In this document: positions 1 through 5,203 of the stretch, one piece after another | How the letters are laid out: every line of letters begins with the position of its first letter | Position numbering within the stretch: position 1 is the stretch's first letter | Assembly (NCBI GenBank): GCA_964643485.1 | Contig: CAZXRA010000167.1 | Coordinates: forward strand, 1 to 7,447 | DNA from: Iamia sp964643485 | Lineage (GTDB): Bacteria > Actinomycetota > Acidimicrobiia > Acidimicrobiales > Iamiaceae | Direction of reading: 5' to 3' | DNA: 7,447 nt | Notes under the pieces: generated by a model | Seen by the model: only the letters and a program-made list of their open reading frames with translations | Told to the model about the DNA's origin: nothing | Database searches by the model: none | Position numbers and translations under genes: made by a program

Positions 1-2
1 TG

Positions 3-446
3 GCCGACGCCCTGCGGGTGAACGTCGAGGGGGTGGCCCACACTGTGGCCGCCTACGCCCGCCACGTGCGCTCTCGCCCCGGCGGCGGTGTGCTGCTCAC
101 CGTCTCGTCGGGTGCGGGGCGGAAGCCGACCCGGGGCTGGGCGCCCTACGCCGCGGGGAAGGCTGCGGTCGACATGCTCACCCGGGTGGTGGCCGAGGAA
201 GAGGCCGACGCCGGGCTCCGGGCCCACGCCGTCGCCCCCGGCATCATCGAGACGACCATGCAGGAGGCCATCCGGGCGGCCGGCCCCGACGCCTTCCCCC
301 GCCACGCCGAGTTCGTGGCGATCAAGGAGGCGGGGACGGCGAGCAGCCCCGTGTTCGTGGCCGATCACCTGCTGCGCCTGGCCTTCGCCCCCGACCCCGC
401 CGAGGCCGACGAGGTGCTGGTGCGCCTCCCGCCGGAGCACTCGTGA
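3..446 (+). CDS. Short-chain dehydrogenase/reductase, 3' part only
   Basis: This is the C-terminal part of an NAD(P)-dependent short-chain dehydrogenase/reductase. The reading frame is open from the window edge, so the N-terminal Rossmann glycine motif lies upstream and is not seen. Visible family features in order are the NVEG segment (the usual Asn in the NxxG region), a beta-strand ending in the catalytic Ser (VSS, 105-110), the YAAGK motif holding the catalytic Tyr and Lys (147-161), and the APGIIET segment after it (PG motif, cofactor contacts). The tail (MQEAIRA, then a FPRH...F...KEAG stretch and SPVFVADHLLRL) resembles the benzil-reductase/sepiapterin-reductase-like SDR subgroup, but the substrate cannot be fixed from this part. 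The stop overlaps the start of the next gene by 4 nt (GTGA), so the two are probably translationally coupled. The family call is firm; the subgroup is tentative. Confidence 0.9.
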   Translation, partial: ADALRVNVEGVAHTVAAYARHVRSRPGGGVLLTVSSGAGRKPTRGWAPYAAGKAAVDMLTRVVAEEEADAGLRAHAVAPGIIETTMQEAIRAAGPDAFPRHAEFVAIKEAGTASSPVFVADHLLRLAFAPDPAEADEVLVRLPPEHS

Positions 447-781
447 ACCGGCGGCAGGTCGCGGCAGCCGTGGCCCGGCACCGGGCCGACGGCCCCGAGC
501 CCGATCTGGAGAAGGCGGTGGCGGCCGTGCTCCAGGGCCTGCGGCCCGGAGAGGTCGTGGCCTACGGCGAGGTGGCCCACGAGGCGGGGTGGCCGGGCCG
601 GTCCCGGGCCGTGGGGCGCCTCCTGGCCACCTCCGGTGGGGACCATCCGTGGTGGCGGGTGGTGAACGCCGCCGGTCGGCTCGTCCCCGGCCACGAGGAG
701 GAGCAGGCCCGGCGGCTGCGGGCCGAGGGGGTGGACGTGACGGGGTCCCGCGTCCGGCACACTGGGTCGTCGGCCCGATGA
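443..781 (+). CDS. Alkyltransferase-like (ATL) protein, MGMT-fold DNA-lesion binder without the acceptor Cys
   Basis: This 112-residue protein matches the DNA-binding domain of O6-alkylguanine-DNA alkyltransferases. Visible landmarks are GEVVAYGEVA (Tyr41, at the position of the base-flipping Tyr), RAVG with Arg55 at the arginine-finger position, and PWWRVV (69-74) where true methyltransferases have PCHRVV. The alkyl-accepting Cys is replaced by Trp70, so the protein should not repair by itself. Known ATL proteins bind O6-alkylguanine and flag it for nucleotide excision repair. The His after the Cys is also Trp (Trp71). About 20 N-terminal residues precede the domain. GTG at 443 is preceded by GGAG (434-437) at 5 nt and overlaps the SDR stop, which supports this start. 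The role in lesion signalling is taken from the family; nothing here shows it directly. Confidence 0.85.
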   Translation: MNRRQVAAAVARHRADGPEPDLEKAVAAVLQGLRPGEVVAYGEVAHEAGWPGRSRAVGRLLATSGGDHPWWRVVNAAGRLVPGHEEEQARRLRAEGVDVTGSRVRHTGSSAR

Positions 782-809
782 CGACCTGTCACCCCGGCAA
801 CCCCACCCC

Positions 810-815
810 AGGAGG
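810..815 (+). promoter_or_regulatory. Ribosome binding site of the peroxidase gene
   Basis: A perfect AGGAGG lies 5 nt before the GTG at 821. It fixes that start in a 39-nt gap after the ATL stop and suggests efficient independent translation of the peroxidase. Confidence 0.8.
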
Positions 816-820
816 CCCCC

Positions 821-1309
821 GTGGCGATCTACGACCATGACGTGAAGGCGCTCGACGGCAGCCCCGCCGACCTGCACGACCTGGAGGGCAAGGCCGTCCT
901 CGTGGTCAACGTGGCGTCCAAGTGCGGGCTCACCCCGCAGTACGAGGGGCTGGAGCGGCTCCAGAAGGCGTACGAGGACCGGGGCTTCACCGTGGCCGGC
1001 TTCCCCTGCAACCAGTTCATGGGGCAGGAGCCGGGTTCGGCCGAGGAGATCCAGACGTTCTGCTCCACCACCTACGGGGTGACGTTCCCCCTCTACGAGA
1101 AGGTCGACGTCAACGGCGACGATCGCCACTCCCTCTACACCGAGCTCACCCAGGTGGCCGACGGCGAGGGTGTCGACGGCGACATCCGCTGGAACTTCGA
1201 GAAGTTCCTGATCGGCCCGGACGGCGCGGTGCGGGCCCGGTTCGCCCCCCAGGTCGAGCCCGAGGATCCCCAGGTGGTCGGGGCCATCGAGGCGGCCCTG
1301 CCGGCCTGA
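821..1309 (+). CDS. Glutathione peroxidase family protein (Cys-type, probably thioredoxin-dependent)
   Basis: This is a thiol peroxidase of the GPx family that reduces hydrogen peroxide and organic hydroperoxides in the cytoplasm. At 162 residues it has normal bacterial length and no signal peptide. Motifs in order are NVASKCGLTPQY with peroxidatic Cys35 (Cys, not selenocysteine), GFPCNQF at 61-66, MGQEPG with Gln69 and WNFEKFLI with Trp124 and Asn125, together the usual Cys/Gln/Trp/Asn active site. Cys81 in the TFCSTTYGVTFPL stretch sits where the resolving Cys of thioredoxin-dependent GPx enzymes lies, so thioredoxin rather than glutathione is the likely reductant; many actinobacteria lack glutathione. 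The common FGGQEP reads FMGQEP here. The GTG start is set by an ideal AGGAGG. It lies 39 nt after the ATL gene and may be co-transcribed with it. Confidence 0.95.
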   Translation: MAIYDHDVKALDGSPADLHDLEGKAVLVVNVASKCGLTPQYEGLERLQKAYEDRGFTVAGFPCNQFMGQEPGSAEEIQTFCSTTYGVTFPLYEKVDVNGDDRHSLYTELTQVADGEGVDGDIRWNFEKFLIGPDGAVRARFAPQVEPEDPQVVGAIEAALPA

Positions 1310-1310
1310 C

Positions 1311-1341
1311 TTGGGGTTTCGCCGTCACCCGCCCGTAGGCT
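1311..1341 (+). promoter_or_regulatory. Candidate leaderless promoter of the helicase gene
   Basis: A TAGGCT hexamer (1336-1341) fits the actinobacterial TAnnnT -10 box and ends 10 nt before the ATG at 1352. A TTGGGG at 1311-1316 could be a -35 with a long 19-nt spacer. No Shine-Dalgarno sequence is visible before the ATG, so the transcript probably starts at or within a few bases of the start codon. The 42-nt gap after the peroxidase gene contains nothing else. This is judged by eye; no start site has been measured. Confidence 0.5.
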
Positions 1342-1351
1342 GGCCGGCAAC

Positions 1352-2518
1352 ATGACGACGAGCTTCGAACAGCTCGGGGTCGATTCCGTCCTGGTCAAGG
1401 CGCTGTCCGAAAAGGGCATCGACCAGGCGTTCCCGATCCAGGAGCTCACCATCAGCGACGCCCTGGCTGGCAGGGACGTCTGCGGCAAGGCCAAGACCGG
1501 GTCGGGCAAGACCCTCGCCTTCGGGCTGCCCACCCTCCAGCGCGTCACCCGCGCCGAGCCCCGACGGCCCCGGGCCCTGGTGCTGGTGCCCACCCGCGAG
1601 CTGGCCACCCAGGTCTCCGAGGAGCTGGCGCCGCTGGGCGAGGCCATCGGGGTGCGGGTCTCCGCCGTGTACGGCGGGGCCAACATGGGGGGCCAGATCA
1701 AGCAACTGGCCAAGGGGTCCGACGTGGTCGTGGCCACGCCGGGGCGCATGATCGACCTGATCGAGCGGGGCGAGGCCTGGCTCGACGACGTGGACATCGT
1801 GGTCGTCGACGAGGCCGACCGCATGGCCGACATGGGGTTCCTGCCCCAGGTGGAGTGGCTGCTGCGCCACATCGAGGGCACGCACCAGACCCTGCTGTTC
1901 TCGGCCACCCTCGACGGGGCGGTGAAGACCCTCGTCACCCGCTACCAGACCGACCCGGTGCGCCACGAGGTGGAGTCGACCATGGTGACGGTCGAGGAGA
2001 TGACCCACCGCTTCCTGTCGGTCCACCAGATGGACAAGTCGAAGGTCATCGCCGCCATCGGCCGGTCCGCCGCCCGTACCATCGTCTTCTGCCGGACCAA
2101 GCGCTACGCCGACCGCCTGGTGGCCGACCTGCGGGAGGAGGGTGTGAACGCGGGAGCCATCCACGGCGACCTGCCCCAGCGCCTCCGGGAGCGGGCCCTG
2201 GCCGACTTCACCGCCGGCAAGCTGCCGGTGCTGGTGGCCACCGACGTGGCCGCCCGGGGCATCCACGTCGACGACGTCGACGTCGTCATCCACGGCGATC
2301 CACCCGAGGACCACAAGGCCTACCTCCACCGCTCGGGGCGCACGGCCCGGGCCGGGGAGCACGGCCTGGTTGTCACCCTGGCTCTCTGGAACGAGGAGCT
2401 GGAGGTGCGGCGGCTCCAGAAGCGCATCGGCATCGACCAGCCCATCGTCGAGATCTTCTCCAACGATCCCCGGCTGGCCGACCTGGCGGCGTGGGACCCG
2501 GGGTCGGTTCCCTCCTGA
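1352..2518 (+). CDS. DEAD-box ATP-dependent RNA helicase
   Basis: This 388-residue protein has a complete two-domain DEAD-box core with little extra. It should unwind or remodel RNA using ATP, with likely roles in ribosome assembly or mRNA turnover. Motifs seen are the upstream aromatic Phe5 and the Q motif (FPIQ, Gln30), motif I AKTGSGKT (47-54, Lys53), Ia PTRELA (80-85), II DEAD (153-156), III SAT (184-186), IV with IVFCRTK, V with ATDVAARGI, and VI HRSGRTAR (326-333). After motif V the usual Asp is His (RGIHVDDVDVV), a variant I recall from other actinobacterial homologues. There is no long basic, Gly-rich or RNA-binding C-terminal tail, so it is a minimal RhlE/DbpA-like helicase whose partner specificity cannot be read. 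The ATG start places the Q motif at normal spacing. The methyltransferase gene follows after at most 47 nt. Confidence 0.96.
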   Translation: MTTSFEQLGVDSVLVKALSEKGIDQAFPIQELTISDALAGRDVCGKAKTGSGKTLAFGLPTLQRVTRAEPRRPRALVLVPTRELATQVSEELAPLGEAIGVRVSAVYGGANMGGQIKQLAKGSDVVVATPGRMIDLIERGEAWLDDVDIVVVDEADRMADMGFLPQVEWLLRHIEGTHQTLLFSATLDGAVKTLVTRYQTDPVRHEVESTMVTVEEMTHRFLSVHQMDKSKVIAAIGRSAARTIVFCRTKRYADRLVADLREEGVNAGAIHGDLPQRLRERALADFTAGKLPVLVATDVAARGIHVDDVDVVIHGDPPEDHKAYLHRSGRTARAGEHGLVVTLALWNEELEVRRLQKRIGIDQPIVEIFSNDPRLADLAAWDPGSVPS

Positions 2519-2565
2519 CCCTCGACCCGTCGGACCGGCCGTCGTGGCCGGAGTGGGCGGCGGCG

Positions 2566-4425
2566 ATGGCCGAGGTCGGCGGTGGTGTCGACCGGGCCGT
2601 CGTGTTGGCCGCCGTGGCCGAGCAGGTGGCCCGGGCCGGGGGGGTGACCCTCGCGGGGTTGCCGTTGCAGCTGCCGATCGCCGCCGGGGCTGCTCTCGCC
2701 CTGCCCGCCCTCCCCGCCGAGCTGGTCGGACCCGACGTGCTGGGCGCCGTGGATCAGCACCTCCTCGACCCCGCCGACCGCCGAGCGCGCGGCGCCCACT
2801 ACACCTCACCGGACCTGGCCCTGGCCCTCCTCGACTGGGCCCTCGACGACTGGGATCCCGCCGTCGGACAGCGATTCGCTGTCGATTCGACGGCCGACGA
2901 GGCGGGATTGCGGGTGCTCGACGCGGCGGTGGGGGGCGGGGCCTTCCTCCTCGCCGCCGCCCGCTGGCAGGTGCGGGCCGGCATCGATCCGGCCGCCGTC
3001 CTGCCCGGCCTGATCGGCACCGACCTCGACCCGGTGGCCGTCGCCACGGCCGAGGCCGCCCTGGTGCTGTGGGCCCTCGAGCACGGCGTCGACGTCGCCG
3101 CCACGGGCCCCCCCGACGTGCAGGTCGGCGACGGCCTCGACCACCGCCCCCCGCCCCCCGTCGACCTGGTGGTCGGCAACCCGCCCTTCCTGGGCCAGCT
3201 CTCCCGGGCCACAGCCCGCTCCCCCGAGGAGGCCGAGCGCCTCCGGGCCCGCTTCGGGACGGCGGCCGGCCCCTACACCGACACCGCCGCCCTGTTCCTC
3301 GTGGCCGGATGCGAGGCCGTCCGCCCCGGCGGCCGCGTCGTGCTCGTCCAGCCCGAGTCGGTGCTCGGAGCCCGGGACGGCCGGGGGGCCCGGGCCACGG
3401 TGGCGGCCCGGGCCGACGTGGTGGGCCTCTGGGTGGCGGGCGAGCCCGCCTTCGCCGCCGACGTCGACGTGTGCGTCCCTGTCCTCGAGCTGCGGGGCCC
3501 TGCGAGCTCTCCTGAGCCCGAGGTGCGCCGGGCCTGGGGGATCACGGTGGACGACCACCCCCCCTCGACCGCCCCCACCTCCCGCTCGTGGGCGCCGCTG
3601 CTGGCCGGGGCTCGGGGCGTGCCCGAGGTCGCCCTCGATCGGAGCCGCCGCCTGGGCGACGTGGCCTCTTCCACCGCCGGCTTCCGCCAGCACTTCTACG
3701 GCCTGGTGCCCCACCTCCGGGAGCTGCCCGACGACGCGCCCTCGCCGTTCCTGGTGCCCGCCCCTGGCGAGGACGAGAGCGAGCTGGTGCCGCTGGTGAC
3801 GGTGGGTACCGTCGACCCCCTCGCCGTGCTCTGGGGCCGGCGCCCCACCCGCATCGCCAGCAAGCACTGGTCCCGGCCCGTGGTCGACCTGGCCGCCCTC
3901 ACCACCGACGAGCCCGAGGTGGCCCGGTGGGTCCGGGCCCGCCTCGTCCCCAAGGTGCTCGTCGCCCCCCAGACCCGAGTGGTGGAGGCCGCCCCCGACG
4001 TGACGGGACGGGCCGTGCCCGGCGTGCCCCTCGTCGCCGTCGAGCCCACGCCCGGCGCGCCCCGGAGCCTCCCCCGAGCCCCTCGGGGTGGCCCGCCCCC
4101 GGAGGAATGGGTGCTCTGGCTCCTCGCCGCCGCCCTCTCCGCCCCTCCGGTGTCGGCCTGGGCCCTGTACGAGGCGGCGGGGACGGCCCGCAACGGCGAC
4201 GCCGTGAAGCTGGCCGCCCGCCAGGTGCGGGACGTCCCCTTGCCCGTCGACGATGCCCGGTGGGCGGCGGCGGCGGCCGCCCTGCACGCCGGACGGCCCT
4301 TGGCCGAGCTGGGCCCCGACCTCACCGAGGCCTACGGCCTCGACCCGGACCACCCCGTGACCGCCTGGTGGGCTAGCCGCCTGCGCCGGGCCGAGGCCCG
4401 CACCCGCGTCACGGGGGCTCGATGA
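2566..4425 (+). CDS. N6-adenine-type DNA methyltransferase with C-terminal specificity-like region, no nuclease
   Basis: This is a SAM-dependent DNA methyltransferase of the gamma N6-adenine (Eco57I/TaqI-like) type, about 619 residues. It contains GAHYTSPDLA (Tyr79; cf. the YYTP element of type IIG enzymes), motif I VLDAAVGGGAFLL (Asp119) where the norm is DPACGSGAFL, a SAM-binding acidic segment GTDLDP (about 151-156), and catalytic motif IV NPPF (205-208). The second half (LGDVASSTAGF at about 363, KVLVAPQTR, and KLAARQVRDVPLP at 548-560) resembles TaqI-like target-recognition regions. No PD-(D/E)XK or other nuclease motif is seen, nor a restriction gene nearby, so it is probably an orphan methylase. 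The start is uncertain: ATG 2566 has GGAG 12 nt upstream, while an in-frame GTG at 2491 would overlap the helicase by 28 nt. Its 3' end overlaps the opposite-strand gene by 17 nt. An RNA or protein substrate is possible but less likely. Confidence 0.85.
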   Translation: MAEVGGGVDRAVVLAAVAEQVARAGGVTLAGLPLQLPIAAGAALALPALPAELVGPDVLGAVDQHLLDPADRRARGAHYTSPDLALALLDWALDDWDPAVGQRFAVDSTADEAGLRVLDAAVGGGAFLLAAARWQVRAGIDPAAVLPGLIGTDLDPVAVATAEAALVLWALEHGVDVAATGPPDVQVGDGLDHRPPPPVDLVVGNPPFLGQLSRATARSPEEAERLRARFGTAAGPYTDTAALFLVAGCEAVRPGGRVVLVQPESVLGARDGRGARATVAARADVVGLWVAGEPAFAADVDVCVPVLELRGPASSPEPEVRRAWGITVDDHPPSTAPTSRSWAPLLAGARGVPEVALDRSRRLGDVASSTAGFRQHFYGLVPHLRELPDDAPSPFLVPAPGEDESELVPLVTVGTVDPLAVLWGRRPTRIASKHWSRPVVDLAALTTDEPEVARWVRARLVPKVLVAPQTRVVEAAPDVTGRAVPGVPLVAVEPTPGAPRSLPRAPRGGPPPEEWVLWLLAAALSAPPVSAWALYEAAGTARNGDAVKLAARQVRDVPLPVDDARWAAAAAALHAGRPLAELGPDLTEAYGLDPDHPVTAWWASRLRRAEARTRVTGAR

Positions 4426-4963
4426 CCTCCCCGGCTCGGTCGAGGAGCTGGGCCGGACCGTCGACGGCGGCCGCCGCCTCGTAGAGGAACCAGCTCAGAT
4501 CGGCGTCGTCGTCCCGCCGCACGTCCACCGTCGGGCGGCTGCCGTCGGCCAGGTGGAGACGCACCGACGTCGCACCGTCGGGCACCGGGGCGAACACCAC
4601 GGTCGTCCCGTCGGCCAGCTCGGCCGAGGTGACGAGGTAAGGCCGCTGCTCTTCCTCCTCACGCCCCGCCCCCCCGTCGAAGGCGTCGGTGAAGCCGCAC
4701 TGCCCGGTGATCTCCGCCCCCTCCTCGTCCTCCTCACCCGGGCGGAACAGGCGGACACAGGGTTCGCCGTCCTCGTCGTCCCCCCCGACGAGGACCCAGG
4801 CACTGTCGCCGGCGCCCCCGGTGGTGAGCGTCGCCTGGTCCGGCCCCCCGTCGGAGCGGAGCATGAGCCCGATGGTGAAGCTGAGGACGACCAGCACCAG
4901 GAAGGCCGCCATCCACAGGCCACACCCCAGGTACTCCCGGCCCGACACGTTCCTCGACTCCAC
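4409..4963 (-). CDS. Single-pass membrane protein of unknown function
   Basis: I do not recognise this 184-residue protein. A short N-terminus is followed by a hydrophobic helix at about residues 16-35, with Arg9 and Glu10 just before it and Arg36-Ser-Asp after it. The rest (about 150 residues) is acidic and likely lies outside the membrane, or inside if the topology is reversed. It contains two Cys residues (69 and 89) that could form a disulfide, an acidic run (EEDEEGAE) and a second run (REEEEQ). A later stretch, DGTTVVFAPVPDGATSVRLHLADGS by pattern, looks like beta-strands of a small sandwich domain. The start is GTG (CAC on the + strand at 4961-4963), with a -10-like box 8 nt upstream and no clear Shine-Dalgarno, suggesting a leaderless message. 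It is divergent from metX and convergent with, and overlapping, the methyltransferase. Codon bias and composition support a real gene. Confidence 0.75.
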   Translation of the reverse strand: MESRNVSGREYLGCGLWMAAFLVLVVLSFTIGLMLRSDGGPDQATLTTGGAGDSAWVLVGGDDEDGEPCVRLFRPGEEDEEGAEITGQCGFTDAFDGGAGREEEEQRPYLVTSAELADGTTVVFAPVPDGATSVRLHLADGSRPTVDVRRDDDADLSWFLYEAAAAVDGPAQLLDRAGEVIEPP

Positions 4964-4971
4964 GCCGGGCG

Positions 4972-4977
4972 AGGCTA
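4972..4977 (-). promoter_or_regulatory. Candidate -10 box for the membrane-protein gene
   Basis: On the minus strand this reads TAGCCT, 8 nt before the GTG start codon, which is the spacing expected of a leaderless actinobacterial promoter. No good -35 is seen. Its expected -35 position (about 4995-5000) falls on the -35 of the divergent metX promoter, so the two promoters may compete for polymerase. Confidence 0.45.
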
Positions 4978-4992
4978 CCGGCGCCGTATCGG

Positions 4993-5022
4993 TTGGCCGG
5001 ACCGGAGGCCAGGCCCTACGCT
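4993..5022 (+). promoter_or_regulatory. Candidate promoter of the riboswitch-metX operon
   Basis: TTGGCC (4993-4998) and TACGCT (5017-5022) are separated by 18 nt, a plausible sigma-70-type pair. Transcription would start at about 5028-5031, right at the 5' strand of riboswitch helix P1. The position relative to the aptamer makes this more credible than the sequence match alone. Confidence 0.6.
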
Positions 5023-5028
5023 GCCGGC

Positions 5029-5111
5029 GTCATCACGAGCGGCCCGGGTTCCCCCGGGTCCGGCAACCTGGGACGGACACCCAAGGTGCCTCCTGCCTCC
5101 GGGCGGGGATG
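5029..5111 (+). promoter_or_regulatory. SAM riboswitch (S-box superfamily, SAM-I / SAM-IV-like)
   Basis: This is an S-adenosylmethionine-sensing leader RNA in front of the methionine genes. I folded it by hand. P1 is CATC 5031-5034 with GATG 5108-5111. GAG follows at 5037-5039. P2 is CGG 5040-5042 with CCG 5060-5062 plus CCCGGG 5043-5048 with CCCGGG 5053-5058, with a TTCC loop and one bulged T at 5059. The conserved GGCAACC is at 5062-5068. P3 is TGGG 5069-5072 with CCCA 5080-5083. The conserved AAGGTGC is at 5083-5089. P4 is CCTGCC 5092-5097 with GGCGGG 5102-5107 and a TCCG loop, running straight into the 3' strand of P1. GGCAACC, AAGGTGC and the three-hairpin order are the S-box hallmarks. 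P2 has no room for the SAM-I kink-turn, which is a SAM-IV trait, while P4 is a SAM-I trait. High SAM is expected to repress metX and metY. The subclass is uncertain. Confidence 0.85.
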
Positions 5112-5112
5112 T

Positions 5113-5127
5113 GGCCGGTGCGCCGGC
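5113..5127 (+). other. Hairpin just 3' of riboswitch P1 (P5-like)
   Basis: GCCGG (5114-5118) and CCGGC (5123-5127) can form a 5-bp stem with a TGCG loop. SAM-IV riboswitches carry a P5 hairpin beyond P1, so this may be its counterpart. The same GCCGG could instead pair with CCGGC at 5024-5028, extending P1 across a 2x2 mismatch, but only if transcription starts upstream of 5024. Confidence 0.45.
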
Positions 5128-5146
5128 AACGAAGTGTCCGGGCCCG

Positions 5147-5166
5147 GCCCGGCGCAGGCACCGGGC
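5147..5166 (+). other. Stem-loop in the metX leader
   Basis: GCCCGG (5147-5152) and CCGGGC (5161-5166) form a perfect 6-bp stem with an 8-nt loop. It lies between the aptamer and the ribosome binding site. There is no U-run after it, so it is not a standard intrinsic terminator. It could be part of the expression platform, or simply a result of very high GC content. Confidence 0.3.
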
Positions 5167-5186
5167 TCCGCCCCCCGAGCACCACC

Positions 5187-5193
5187 GAGGAGG
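5187..5193 (+). promoter_or_regulatory. metX: Ribosome binding site of metX
   Basis: GAGGAGG lies 10 nt before GTG 5204. It is the only strong Shine-Dalgarno sequence in the leader and decides the metX start, since the reading frame stays open far upstream through the riboswitch. Confidence 0.7.
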
Positions 5194-5203
5194 CGAGACC
5201 CCC

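Noticed and set aside
782..820. Separate promoter for the peroxidase gene
   Set aside because: No convincing -10/-35 pair is seen in the short gap or just before it; only the Shine-Dalgarno sequence is clear.
2267..2288. Repetitive GTCGAC/GACGTC run
   Set aside because: It encodes the HVDDVDVV stretch after helicase motif V; the repetition comes from Asp and Val codons, not from a separate repeat or operator.
1325..2809. Long minus-strand frame (494 codons) opposite the helicase
   Set aside because: It is a mirror of the helicase codons, rich in Gly, His, Val, Asp and Arg, with no family signature; the plus frame holds the full DEAD-box motif set.
2806..4353. Long open frame (515 codons) on the minus strand opposite the methyltransferase
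   Set aside because: It is a by-product of high GC and strong third-position bias; the translation is a low-complexity Gly/His/Arg-rich product with no motifs, while the plus frame has clear methylase motifs.
1352..4425. Helicase plus methyltransferase as a defence system (DISARM- or BREX-like)
   Set aside because: The helicase is a minimal RNA-type DEAD-box protein, not an SNF2 or large defence helicase; no nuclease, phosphatase, ATPase or phospholipase D gene accompanies it.
5138..5166. GC-rich inverted repeats as an intrinsic terminator in the metX leader
   Set aside because: No U-run follows either stem, and runs of C and G are common here; a terminator cannot be supported.
4553..5203. 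Extension of the metX frame far upstream
   Set aside because: The frame is open by composition only; it runs antisense to the membrane-protein gene and through the riboswitch, and the ribosome binding site supports GTG 5204.
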